Shown: positions 14,895 through 21,851, counted from the first letter of the stretch. The stretch: DNA of 34,059 nt from a virus (IMGVR_UViG_3300046336_000017:1-34059); one strand, 5' to 3'. Translations and numbers: made by a program. Notes: a model not told the origin generated them from the letters alone.

Positions 14895-14905
14895 TGGGGT
14901 AGAAC
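14877..14905 (+). promoter_or_regulatory. Promoter of the small ORF and structured RNA
   Basis: TTGACA (14877-14882), 17-base spacer, TAGAAC (14900-14905). The -35 is perfect. It is at the 3' end of the holin gene and points to the non-coding region 15053-15660. Transcription would start near 14912, before the hairpin at 14926. Confidence 0.7.
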
Positions 14906-14925
14906 GAATGCACTGAAACAAACAA

Positions 14926-14939
14926 AACCTTGGAGGGTT
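14926..14939 (+). promoter_or_regulatory. Ribosome binding site in a self-complementary 14-base repeat
   Basis: AACCTTGGAGGGTT can fold as AACC/GGTT with the Shine-Dalgarno in the loop. The identical 14 bases recur at 15774-15787 before another gene. It decides the start at 14945. Confidence 0.55.
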
Positions 14940-14944
14940 TAGAT

Positions 14945-15052
14945 ATGGTCTTCGCTTTTATCGCGCTTTCGTTCTTCGCTGCAATCGACGCTGGCATGGT
15001 TCCACCTGATGCAAACTGGCATCCGACTAAGGGCGTTTCCGCGTCCGAGTGA
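14945..15052 (+). CDS. Small leader ORF (35 aa)
   Basis: 35 residues with a hydrophobic N-terminus ('MVFAFIALSFFAAIDAG') and a polar end ('NWHPTKGVSASE'). A strong GGAGG lies about nine bases upstream. The N-terminus could be a signal anchor or uncleaved signal. It is the only translated-looking part of the transcript ahead of the structured region 15064-15656. Could be a genuine micropeptide or simply a translated leader. Confidence 0.5.
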   Translation: MVFAFIALSFFAAIDAGMVPPDANWHPTKGVSASE

Positions 15053-15063
15053 TTAAGGCAGGG

Positions 15064-15659
15064 GCGCGACTGTAACGCGCAAAACTATCCGCATTTGTGG
15101 CGGGTTGCTGAATGTAGGGTCTAGCCCGCGACATCGCCTAAGCGGTGCGGCAATCTACCAGAAACGCGGTATCATAGATTGTATGTATGCGCTTGACGTT
15201 GCCATCGGCGGTTCCGACGAGTTAATTCTGCGCTACTCCAAAATATCGGAATAAGGCAATATGCCGCGTTTCCACTTATAGTCTGAAACTGATCAAAATC
15301 AGTTAGTAGGACTATTCCGGGTGCAGAATATCGCATCCCTATTTTCTACCGCGCTTGATCCGTCGCGGGATATAAGTCTGTATGGACCGGAAGTTGTAAG
15401 CCGGACATCTCACAGGGTAAAATGCATCGGGTCCAATCGGTGTTGCTAACGGATCGCCAATCAGAATAGCAGCGTCACGGAATAAACCGTGAAACTGTTA
15501 TTGCATCGCAAAAGGTGAGTTGTCTACCTTGCGAATGTATGAAAACGGCAACTTACGGCCATGCTACCCGTCGGCTGGCAAGAGATAAACCTAACTGCGT
15601 AGCGGGTGGGTTATGGCGGCCAGTGTTATGATAACCCCGTCTTTTTAGGCGGGGTTTTT
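15064..15659 (+). ncRNA. Candidate large structured non-coding RNA (about 590 nt)
   Basis: No reading frame of useful size on either strand, yet dense perfect inverted repeats. Helices read by eye: 15064-15068/15076-15080; 15100-15104/15125-15129; 15132-15137/15142-15147; 15151-15157/15175-15181; 15225-15231/15323-15329; 15247-15253/15313-15319; 15287-15293/15298-15304; 15383-15388/15430-15435; 15442-15448/15467-15473; 15475-15480/15487-15492; 15506-15509/15531-15534 with 15512-15516/15526-15530; 15558-15562/15613-15617; 15564-15570/15603-15609; and a long-range pair 15198-15203/15547-15552 that could close a central domain. Terminator at 15633. Size, nesting and phage location recall the ornate large RNA classes GOLLD and ROOL, but I cannot match either. 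Group I and II intron hallmarks are not seen. Confidence 0.65.
15633..15659 (+). terminator. Intrinsic terminator ending the structured RNA
   Basis: AACCCCGTC (15633-15641) pairs with GGCGGGGTT (15648-15656) around TTTTTA, followed by TTTTT. Confidence 0.85.
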
Positions 15660-15685
15660 CATGTTACAATGCACATGCGGTTTTC

Positions 15686-15729
15686 CCGATTGTATCCCGT
15701 GATGATACCTCCTAGTCAAAGACAATCGG
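15686..15729 (+). promoter_or_regulatory. Structured 5' leader of gene 15790
   Basis: CCGATTGT (15686-15693) and ACAATCGG (15722-15729) form a perfect 8-bp arm enclosing GTATC/GATAC (15692-15696/15704-15708). The open part contains CCTCC (15708-15712), complementary to the GGAGG before the gene, so an alternative fold could mask the ribosome binding site. The rest of 15660-15789 shows only a weak promoter-like TTTACA at 15734. Confidence 0.4.
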
Positions 15730-15773
15730 AACCTTTACAACCTTGATAAAATGTGATTAGGTGTAAGCATAGC

Positions 15774-15787
15774 AACCTTGGAGGGTT
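15774..15787 (+). promoter_or_regulatory. Second copy of the 14-base ribosome binding site repeat
   Basis: AACCTTGGAGGGTT, identical to 14926-14939, with GGAGG in the loop of an AACC/GGTT hairpin, immediately before ATG 15790. Confidence 0.55.
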
Positions 15788-15789
15788 AA

Positions 15790-16053
15790 ATGCTTAAAAT
15801 CGCCGCACTATTAACCATCATTGCCGCGCCAGCTTATGCGCTGGAATGTATGCCACGCGCTGACGCATACGAACAACTGGACGCAAAGGGATATGAACCT
15901 GTATTCATTGGTGACGCAGACGCCGCTACAATGGTCGTTTGGGTGCATCAAACAGAGGGATGGATTACGATTATTGACACGCATGACGGGCAGTCTTGTC
16001 TAGTTGCAGCAGGTCTTGACTGGCAGTTTCGCGCGTTGGGTGATCCGGTATGA
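15790..16053 (+). CDS. Small exported protein
   Basis: 87 residues with a clear Sec signal peptide (residues 1-17, 'KIAALLTIIAAPAYA', predicted cut after Ala17). The mature part has two cysteines (20 and 70) that could form a disulphide in the periplasm, plus 'GYEPVFIGDADAATMVVWV'. Function unknown; periplasmic phage proteins of this size are sometimes superinfection or lysis factors. Stop overlaps the next ATG. Confidence 0.65.
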   Translation: MLKIAALLTIIAAPAYALECMPRADAYEQLDAKGYEPVFIGDADAATMVVWVHQTEGWITIIDTHDGQSCLVAAGLDWQFRALGDPV

Positions 16054-16274
16054 ACGCAGATGATGTAACGCCAGCCCCGACAATCAATTACGCAACCGAC
16101 CCCGTATTCCAGCAATTCCAATACTTCATGAGATTGGCATTTGAGGAAGGTTATCGCGCGGGTAACTTTGGAGTAACTACACCAAACGAGTGGCGCAATG
16201 ACTGGATGAATAGCACAGGGCGTAGGTTCCTGCTAGATAACGGGCTAATCTCTGGTAAGGATTATTACAAATGA
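16050..16274 (+). CDS. Hypothetical protein
   Basis: 74 residues, polar and aromatic-rich ('FQQFQYFMRLAFEEGYRAG', 'NEWRNDWMNSTGRRFL'). No domain recognised. Overlaps the preceding and following genes by four bases each (ATGA pattern), so it is translated together with the exported protein and the phosphoesterase. Confidence 0.6.
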   Translation: MNADDVTPAPTINYATDPVFQQFQYFMRLAFEEGYRAGNFGVTTPNEWRNDWMNSTGRRFLLDNGLISGKDYYK

Positions 16275-17374
16275 TTGATTACAATGAAGAATACCTAACA
16301 AGTCCAAAGAAGTCATTCAACGTTAACGAATACGCCGCGCATCATGGTATTACAGTGCAAGCCGCATGGTCCAAGCGTAAACGCGCCAAAAAACGCGCTA
16401 CAGTTGATCCGGCAATCACCCGCGCAATGTCAGCTATCGGCACGAACATGGTTCCTAGCGTCGTTTGGGATAAGACACAGCCGGGTTATAGTGTTCTGTT
16501 GCGTCCATCGGTTGCGGACGCGGCTAACGTGCTTGAATTGGTCAAGGATGCGTTTACCGATATTCCAGCTTATCGGCCTAATCCAGTTTCACCTATCGGC
16601 AATGATCTATTTGCCGTGTATCCACTCTATGACGCTCATATCGGCATGTTGGCTTGCGGCAAGGAAACGCGCGGGCAAAACTATGATCTAAAACTTGCTG
16701 CAAAGGATATGCTTCAAGCATTTATTGACGTGTCTTCCCTAGTCCCTAGCGCGGATCGGGCGATGGTTATTCTTGGTGGAGATACATTACACATTAATGA
16801 CGGTAGCAATGAAACGCCCGCTAGTCACCACAAGCAAGACACAGACGGTAGATATGAGAAAGTAATTGACAGCGCAATCGAAATGGTTTGTCACTCCATC
16901 GAATACCTTTGCGAAAGACATGCCAAAGTCGAAATTGTAACTATTCGGGGCAACCATGATGAAAATTCCCACGTAGCGTTGAAAGTCGCACTAAAGCAGC
17001 GTTACCGACTAAGTGATCAAATCAGCTTTCCAACTGTTTCTGGCATGGAACAATCGGAAGTATTCTGGACACGGCACGGCAAGTCATTGGTCGCTATTCA
17101 TCACGGCGATAAGGCCCCGCCACAGCGCCTTTGCATGATCATTGCAGACAAGTGCGCAGAATGGTCTAACACAACTGACAGGCACGTTTTAACTGGCCAC
17201 AAGCACACGTTGCACGTACAGGACTTCCCCGGCGTTACTCACCACACATTGCGCGCGTTTGCACCTCCAGACGCTTACGGCTCTATGTTTGGCGGGCGAC
17301 GGTCTTTGACTGCAATGGTTTTTGACGCTAAGAAGGGTTTGATCTTAACAGCACAGGAACCTATTCTAAGATGA
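16271..17374 (+). CDS. Calcineurin-like metallophosphoesterase with N-terminal HTH
   Basis: 367 residues. All metal-binding motifs of the family are visible: Asp121/His123 ('YDAHIG'), GGD 169-171, GNHD 227-230, 'HHGD' 277-280 and GHKH 309-312. The two-metal centre hydrolyses phosphoesters or phosphodiesters; the substrate is unknown. An N-terminal segment ('NVNEYAAHHGITVQAAW') plus a basic stretch to residue 43 suggests DNA binding. Relatives are common in tailed phages with unclear roles. Starts overlap the gene before (ATGA). Confidence 0.8.
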   Translation: MIDYNEEYLTSPKKSFNVNEYAAHHGITVQAAWSKRKRAKKRATVDPAITRAMSAIGTNMVPSVVWDKTQPGYSVLLRPSVADAANVLELVKDAFTDIPAYRPNPVSPIGNDLFAVYPLYDAHIGMLACGKETRGQNYDLKLAAKDMLQAFIDVSSLVPSADRAMVILGGDTLHINDGSNETPASHHKQDTDGRYEKVIDSAIEMVCHSIEYLCERHAKVEIVTIRGNHDENSHVALKVALKQRYRLSDQISFPTVSGMEQSEVFWTRHGKSLVAIHHGDKAPPQRLCMIIADKCAEWSNTTDRHVLTGHKHTLHVQDFPGVTHHTLRAFAPPDAYGSMFGGRRSLTAMVFDAKKGLILTAQEPILR

Positions 17375-17499
17375 CATGGCACCTAATCAACAATGAAATC
17401 CACGTCATGCGCGGTTATGAGCGCGTGGCATTGTTCAAGCGAGACGACTTCCCCGATATGATTTTGGCAATGTGTAAGGTATTGAAAGAGGTGAAATGA
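17371..17499 (+). CDS. Small hypothetical protein (42 aa)
   Basis: 42 residues, starting with ATGA overlap with the phosphoesterase stop and ending in an ATGA overlap with the next gene. 'WHLINNEIHVMRGYERVALF' followed by 'KRDDFPDMILAMCKVLKEV' looks like a beta hairpin plus helix. Too short to name, but the coupling on both sides supports translation. Confidence 0.5.
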   Translation: MTWHLINNEIHVMRGYERVALFKRDDFPDMILAMCKVLKEVK

Positions 17500-17870
17500 T
17501 GGCAAAGTGGAGCGCGGACACGATGAAATTCCAGATTGACGACTTTTGCAGCAGGCGTTTGCCCGGTGAACCTATATCTCCCGTTGCAAGCGATGGTGGT
17601 CCATCTTCATACTATGACTTCCAGCCGGGTTGGTTGACGTTCAATGACTTCATGGAATACAAGGCTAAGACGCAATGGCATGGATATTCCCTGCACCTGA
17701 AAGACATTGGCAAGGCTATCTGTCGTTTCGGCGTCAAGGCTGGCACAACAGACGCATATGATGCGCGCAAAATCATCTATAGCGGTTTGAGGTTGTTAGG
17801 AATGATTGCAGGTAAGGATGCAATGCGCGCGGAATTGCTAAAGCTTCTAGATGATCCGCAGTTTAAATAA
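17496..17870 (+). CDS. Hypothetical protein
   Basis: 124 residues (or 123 from the second ATG at 17499, better spaced from GAGGT). 'SYYDFQPGWLTFNDFMEYKA', then 'GKAICRFGVKAGTTDAYDAR' suggests a soluble helical protein. No domain recognised. Last gene of the rightward run that begins at 15790; a strong terminator follows. Confidence 0.6.
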   Translation: MMAKWSADTMKFQIDDFCSRRLPGEPISPVASDGGPSSYYDFQPGWLTFNDFMEYKAKTQWHGYSLHLKDIGKAICRFGVKAGTTDAYDARKIIYSGLRLLGMIAGKDAMRAELLKLLDDPQFK

Positions 17871-17873
17871 ACG

Positions 17874-17887
17874 CTAGTATGTACTAG
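17874..17887. repeat. Perfect palindrome CTAGTA-TG-TACTAG
   Basis: A 14-base inverted repeat just after the stop at 17870 and before the terminator. It could be an operator half-site pair, but no promoter is seen beside it. Confidence 0.35.
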
Positions 17888-17910
17888 TATTTGCTATTAG
17901 TTGTTAGAAA

Positions 17911-17945
17911 ACCCCGGACAGTCTTTCGAGTTGTCCGGGGTTTTT
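17911..17945. terminator. Strong bidirectional terminator
   Basis: ACCCCGGACA (17911-17920) pairs with TGTCCGGGGT (17932-17941), with A-run on one side and T-run on the other. It separates the rightward genes from the leftward gene 17947-18144 and can serve both. Confidence 0.9.
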
Positions 17946-17946
17946 G

Positions 17947-18144
17947 TTACAGTTGAATAGTCTCGCCGTATCCGGCATACTGAACTGCATAATCACAATC
18001 AACTTCATTCAACCAGTATTCGCGGATTGTCTTGTTTTTTACATTAACGTCGAAAAACTTAACTTCCCCATTCAAATACTTTCGGAAGTAACGTCTAGCA
18101 ATATCTTTTTCGTCAAACTTAACTGATTGGTATATAATATTCAT
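17947..18144 (-). CDS. Hypothetical protein
   Basis: 65 residues from ATG 18144, chosen because AAAGGAG lies eight bases upstream; longer readings to 18204 run into the terminator of the DnaN gene. 'QSVKFDEKDIARRYFRKYLN', then aromatic C-terminal half. No domain recognised. Ends at the bidirectional terminator. Confidence 0.6.
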   Translation of the reverse strand: MNIIYQSVKFDEKDIARRYFRKYLNGEVKFFDVNVKNKTIREYWLNEVDCDYAVQYAGYGETIQL

Positions 18145-18184
18145 GGTCATATCTCCTTTACCCATACCAAACACTAGCCCATAA

Positions 18185-18218
18185 TAAAAAAGCCCGCAAC
18201 ACATTTCTGCACTGCGGG
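18185..18218 (-). terminator. Terminator of the sliding clamp operon
   Basis: Minus strand CCCGCA/TGCGGG (18218-18213 and 18198-18193) followed by a C and six T. Located 11 bases beyond the DnaN stop. Confidence 0.8.
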
Positions 18219-18228
18219 ACTATTTATT

Positions 18229-19314
18229 TTACACCCTTGTAGGCATCACGACAAACACAACACCATCATCATCACTCGGAATAATGATGATAGGATCACT
18301 ACTTCCGCCCATTTTCAGCGTTACGTCATCGCCGTTGCAAAGCGTCAAGCACTCAGCTAGGTACTTCGAGTTTACCCCAATCACCAGCGCATCGCCCGTG
18401 TATTCAGCGTCAACAAACTCTTCCGCATCGCTTCCGTTCGAACCTTTAACAGTCATAGAAATCTGTGCATCACTCGCCGTCAAAGTAACCGCCCGCGAAC
18501 GTTCATCAGATACCAATGACACACGGTTAGCTGTCGACTTCATAACCGAAGCACTGGCAATCAATACGTTGCGGTTGTTCTGTGGAATAACGCGGGTATA
18601 GTCTGGAAACACGCCGTCAATAACCTTAGACACTACAGTCGTACTGCCATGCTGAAACTTGATCTTGGTTTCGCTGATAGACAATGAAACATCGCCAATA
18701 TCAGACAAACCGCTAATCAGCATAACGGTTTTAGTCGGAACAATAACTCCCGCAAACGCATCGCTATGACCGTCATAGTAAGCCAATGCCAATCGATGAC
18801 CGTCGGTTGCTACGGCTTTCATTTTTCCGTCTGCGTTGTGAAGATAAACGCCGTTCAGGTAGTATCGCGTTTCCTCTGTGGACATTGCAAACTTGGTTTT
18901 ATCGAATAGGCGTTTAAATTCAGCGGCTGGAATGTCAAACTCGCTTTCGTATTCATTTGACGCCATGACCGGATAATCTTGGACATCTAGCGTTGCCAGG
19001 TTAGTTTTAAACCGCCCCGCCTTAATTGTAAGCTTGTTGTCAAACAACGTCATATCAATCAACGCGCCCGACGGTAACGACTTCACGATATCAAATAGCA
19101 TGGCCGCGTTAACGGTTGTTTCGCCCGGTTGCAGTACCGTTGCCGCGCAACTGCCAGTGACTTCGATGTCAAGATCAGTCGCGCGGGCTTTTAGGTATTC
19201 GTCCGCTGAAATAACGATATTCGCAAGGATTGGAATAGTGTTCCTGCGGTTGACTACCGGGATAAGTTTAGCCAGTAGGTTTAGCAGGTCTTGGCGTTCT
19301 GTGGTCAGTTGCAT
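18229..19314 (-). CDS. dnaN: DNA polymerase III beta sliding clamp
   Basis: 361 residues, normal bacterial clamp length. Three similar domains. N-terminal 'LLAKLIPVVNRRNTIPILAN', 'ATDLDIEVTG', middle 'VATDGHRLALAYY', 'FPDYTRVIPQNN' and the C-terminal 'VVFVVMPTRV' (bacterial clamps usually end in MPMRL). The ring tethers polymerase to DNA. A clamp encoded by a phage is unusual; it may serve the phage or the host polymerase. RBS GGAG before ATG 19314. Last gene of a leftward operon starting near 21830. Confidence 0.95.
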   Translation of the reverse strand: MQLTTERQDLLNLLAKLIPVVNRRNTIPILANIVISADEYLKARATDLDIEVTGSCAATVLQPGETTVNAAMLFDIVKSLPSGALIDMTLFDNKLTIKAGRFKTNLATLDVQDYPVMASNEYESEFDIPAAEFKRLFDKTKFAMSTEETRYYLNGVYLHNADGKMKAVATDGHRLALAYYDGHSDAFAGVIVPTKTVMLISGLSDIGDVSLSISETKIKFQHGSTTVVSKVIDGVFPDYTRVIPQNNRNVLIASASVMKSTANRVSLVSDERSRAVTLTASDAQISMTVKGSNGSDAEEFVDAEYTGDALVIGVNSKYLAECLTLCNGDDVTLKMGGSSDPIIIIPSDDDGVVFVVMPTRV

Positions 19315-19538
19315 GTTTGGTACTCCATGTTCAATTCTAGTAACTTCTGCTTTCGTTTGTCTTTTACTTGCGAATACATATGGTTATTGAAACCATTGTA
19401 AAGCCACTGATCTAGTGACTTATCCCAAGCTTTGCACCATGCAATCGCGTAATTCATGGTTAGGATTTGATCATCTGACTTAGGTTCAATACCTGTTTTC
19501 TTGATATATGCCTCTTGATCTGGTGTTGCATTTTTCAC
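19305..19538 (-). CDS. Hypothetical protein
   Basis: 77 residues from GTG 19538, with GGGGA upstream. 'QILTMNYAIAWCKAWDKSLD' is helical and aromatic. Overlaps thyX by four bases and dnaN by ten. No domain recognised; coupling suggests co-expression with thymidylate and clamp genes. Confidence 0.6.
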   Translation of the reverse strand: MKNATPDQEAYIKKTGIEPKSDDQILTMNYAIAWCKAWDKSLDQWLYNGFNNHMYSQVKDKRKQKLLELNMEYQTCN

Positions 19539-20308
19539 AAAATATCCCCTTCTACATATGAAGCGTAACTCATTGGAAACGCTTGCTTGACCTTATCAGC
19601 AATCAATCCAGCAAGCAAGCGAGTTTGTGATTGAGTGTGCGGGTCAAGTCGCATCTTTAGCATATTCATGAAAGCGTCCAAACTGCCGGACCAACGCCAC
19701 CGGGTCATATGGCACAACGGCAAAACCATGCGCGCCTCTTCTGGGGCTACTAAGTGCAATAGCGCGTCGTACTCATCCCCGGCAGTATGAACGGCCTCTA
19801 ACCATGCTAGGTTGGCGCGGTTTTGACCCCAGTTATCTAGATATCCACCCGCGCCCTGCTTTACATTATCCGCAATGCCACTCCACTGATCAGGCTTGAA
19901 GTAAACAGGTTCGCCCTTAATATAACGGCGGCTAACCTCCGACATGCGTAGGTATTCGTGCTTAACCATTTGACGCGCAACAAAAACAGGGGCATCAATA
20001 ACAAACGACAAAAAGCAATGACCAAACGGCGCGGCATGTGGTGCAGCGGTTCGCCACTTCCATAGGTTAGCGGGTGTTGGATTATCCAGAATATACAGAT
20101 ATTCCGACTTGGTCATGCCGCGCACAAGGTACTTGATCAGGTTTTTTTGCGCGTCAGTCAGTATCGGTTGATAACGTAATACGCCTTCAAGATAATCGTC
20201 ATACCATCCTTGAGGTTCAACGTCCGCGTCATTATCAAATGATACCTTTGCGGCCTTGACCACTTCTAGGTCATTGCCCATCACGTCAACTAGTTTTGCG
20301 GTTATCAT
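19535..20308 (-). CDS. thyX: Flavin-dependent thymidylate synthase
   Basis: 257 residues. Converts dUMP to dTMP using methylene-tetrahydrofolate, FAD and NADPH. Residues 112-129, 'RQMVKHEYLRMSEVSRRY', correspond to the ThyX signature RQ..RHR..S.NE.S.RY: the dUMP-binding Ser is kept (Ser126), but RHR is KHE (116-118). C-terminal 'APEEARMVLPLCHMTRWRW' and 'FMNMLKMRLDPHTQSQ' fit the second conserved half. GAGGA precedes ATG 20308. The altered motif may change flavin binding, so activity is not certain. Works in the same pathway as the dUTPase and reductase upstream. Confidence 0.9.
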   Translation of the reverse strand: MITAKLVDVMGNDLEVVKAAKVSFDNDADVEPQGWYDDYLEGVLRYQPILTDAQKNLIKYLVRGMTKSEYLYILDNPTPANLWKWRTAAPHAAPFGHCFLSFVIDAPVFVARQMVKHEYLRMSEVSRRYIKGEPVYFKPDQWSGIADNVKQGAGGYLDNWGQNRANLAWLEAVHTAGDEYDALLHLVAPEEARMVLPLCHMTRWRWSGSLDAFMNMLKMRLDPHTQSQTRLLAGLIADKVKQAFPMSYASYVEGDIL

Positions 20309-20311
20309 TTA

Positions 20312-20530
20312 TCATTCCTCAATAAGTGAAAGTAGGTTTTTAATTCCGCAAACTAATTCTTCGTTTATTGCTGTTAGTTTTCGCAATTCCATGAATTTAT
20401 CATTGTCGTTTTTGGGTAAGTTATTCAAATTATCACATAACCTGTTATTGATAGATTTTAGACGTTCAATTTCCATCTGTAGGTTTTTTATTTGTTCAAG
20501 CATTGCGTCGTGCATATCATCGTACATCAT
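20312..20530 (-). CDS. Small coiled-coil protein
   Basis: 72 residues, almost entirely heptad-like helix ('LEQIKNLQMEIERLKSINNR', then 'NNLPKNDNDKF', then another helix). A dimeric coiled coil is likely; function unknown. Starts with ATGATG overlapping the stop of the 19-codon ORF; RBS GGCGGTGA. Lower GC than neighbours. Confidence 0.55.
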   Translation of the reverse strand: MMYDDMHDAMLEQIKNLQMEIERLKSINNRLCDNLNNLPKNDNDKFMELRKLTAINEELVCGIKNLLSLIEE

Positions 20531-20586
20531 TCACCGCCTTTCGGGATAGCTGCGAGGATAGCGGGTGACGTCCTTGATAATTCCAT
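20527..20586 (-). CDS. Possible 19-residue micro-ORF
   Basis: ATG 20586 follows GAGGTAAATA and comes three bases after the previous gene's stop; its own stop overlaps the next gene's ATG. The peptide is 19 residues. It may be a leader that carries ribosomes to the coiled-coil gene rather than a functional protein. Confidence 0.35.
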   Translation of the reverse strand: MELSRTSPAILAAIPKGGE

Positions 20587-20589
20587 TAT

Positions 20590-20961
20590 TTACCTCATTC
20601 CACTTTCAAGCATCAAACTAGCCGCTTTCTTCATCCCCCGCGCTTCGGCATCCGCAATCATCCGATCAAGCGCGGCCTTGCTGTCGGCTGGGGTGAGGGC
20701 GCGGATTGCAAGCCATGTTCTGGAAGTCCAATCAATTGAAGTATTGCAATATGTTTTTGCCGCCACCTCATAAGCCGCAGCCGTTTCAGCTTGGGATCGT
20801 TCTAGGGCGGCAGATAGGGCGCGCATAACCTCTATTGATTTTCTCGCGCGGTTTACCAAGGTGAGGATGTGGCCGTTCGTGCTGTTTTTGAAAACCTCAC
20901 ACGCGGCATTTGTCCTCGAGATGTGGCGTTCAACTGCTTCCGGTGTGATGTCTATGGTCAT
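20590..20961 (-). CDS. Hypothetical protein
   Basis: 123 residues from ATG 20961, with AAGGA eight bases upstream (a reading to 21009 would overlap the upstream gene). Helical, 'VMRALSAALERSQAETAAAY', with a C-terminal 'ALTPADSKAALDRMIADAEA' followed by 'RGMKKAASL', a tail I associate with Ea22-like or other phage early proteins in alphaproteobacterial phages. No enzymatic motif. In the leftward operon ending at dnaN. Confidence 0.55.
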   Translation of the reverse strand: MTIDITPEAVERHISRTNAACEVFKNSTNGHILTLVNRARKSIEVMRALSAALERSQAETAAAYEVAAKTYCNTSIDWTSRTWLAIRALTPADSKAALDRMIADAEARGMKKAASLMLESGMR

Positions 20962-20989
20962 TTGCATTATCCTTGTGCGGTCGCCGCAC

Positions 20990-21451
20990 TCATTCTTGCA
21001 CCCAATCATCCGCAGCTATAATCCGCGCTTTCAAATCAGCAGGGCAATCCTTAATCAATGCGCCTGACTTCACTTTCGCATCAGCCTCGGCCTTTGCCGC
21101 GTCAAGGTGTTCCTGCGTCATAACCAAACGGGCGGCAGCATGATAACGAACAACGCCATTAACTCGGCATACAAATCCATTGTGAACCTTTTTCGGTGGA
21201 GTAGCGGGGTCGCGGTGTTCCGGTGGTTCATGTGGTGTGTCTGGAATGCCCGTTTCATGGCATTTCTCGCTGTAGCACTCTGGGTTCGGGTTTCCATTCT
21301 CATCAGTCCAAGGGGTTGCCAATGCCTGACCCACGCTAAAACCAATCACAATCAGCGCGCCAAGCCACATTAAAACCTTGCGTTCATGACGCGCTTGTTC
21401 GCCATGATCTCGGCGGCGGGTTTCGTAACGATCATCTGTCAGCTTATTCAT
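20990..21451 (-). CDS. Membrane-anchored or exported protein with four cysteines
   Basis: 153 residues. Basic cytoplasmic N-terminus, one hydrophobic segment at about 27-45 ending in 'VGQALA', so it is either a signal anchor or cleaved after Ala46. The outer part has Cys59, Cys64, Cys95 and Cys136, possibly two disulphides, and a Pro/His-rich linker ('IPDTPHEPPEHRDPATPPKK'). Function unknown. Overlaps the gene before by eight bases. Confidence 0.55.
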   Translation of the reverse strand: MNKLTDDRYETRRRDHGEQARHERKVLMWLGALIVIGFSVGQALATPWTDENGNPNPECYSEKCHETGIPDTPHEPPEHRDPATPPKKVHNGFVCRVNGVVRYHAAARLVMTQEHLDAAKAEADAKVKSGALIKDCPADLKARIIAADDWVQE

Positions 21452-21830
21452 TGTCGTATTCCTCTACATAAATGTTTTTCACGTCCGACACATACCAAAC
21501 GCCATCGCCGTTGTCAACAACTTTGCCGTTTGAATATGCCGTTAGTTTATCGCACAATCCAGCCGCATAAGCCATCTCGCACACGTCTGAATATCCATGA
21601 AATACACCAAGCGGCGGCTTAATGTCTTCTGGTTTGATCTGCGATGATGGTCTAAGACGTACAGCAAACCACTTAGGATATGATCGGCGGTTTTCCGTCA
21701 CTACAGCCGTAAATTCAGTGCCTTCGCGGTTATGAATTGCGCCGTATGGAATATAGCATTCCGACTGGTCTGGTAGTGTTCCAATCCAGCCATCGCCAGT
21801 GTCGCGGGATAGTGTTAGGGTTGTGATCAT
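21444..21830 (-). CDS. Hypothetical protein
   Basis: 128 residues from ATG 21830, with TTGGAG upstream. Beta-rich: 'GWIGTLPDQSECYIPYGAIH', 'KWFAVRLRPSSQ'. The sequence has the feel of an OB-like cold-shock domain but lacks its RNP motifs, so I do not claim it. First gene after the promoter at 21863-21891. Confidence 0.55.
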   Translation of the reverse strand: MITTLTLSRDTGDGWIGTLPDQSECYIPYGAIHNREGTEFTAVVTENRRSYPKWFAVRLRPSSQIKPEDIKPPLGVFHGYSDVCEMAYAAGLCDKLTAYSNGKVVDNGDGVWYVSDVKNIYVEEYDNE

Positions 21831-21851
21831 TTGTCATATCTCCAATAAATA

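Noticed and set aside
15196-15220. tRNA-like GGTTCCGAC element
   Set aside because: No cloverleaf with acceptor stem can be drawn around it.
15387-15404. CCGG/CCGG hairpin within the structured RNA
   Set aside because: It competes with the longer pair 15383-15388/15430-15435; kept out of the main fold, possibly an alternative state.
15053-15660. Group I or II intron, RNase P RNA or tmRNA
   Set aside because: I could not find catalytic-core signatures of these RNAs (for example group II domain V or RNase P conserved blocks), and no interrupted gene flanks the region. Not excluded rigorously without a covariance search.
17944-18126. Plus-strand frame of 60 codons
   Set aside because: Starts in the T-run of a terminator and is opposite to the leftward gene 17947-18144, which has a good RBS.
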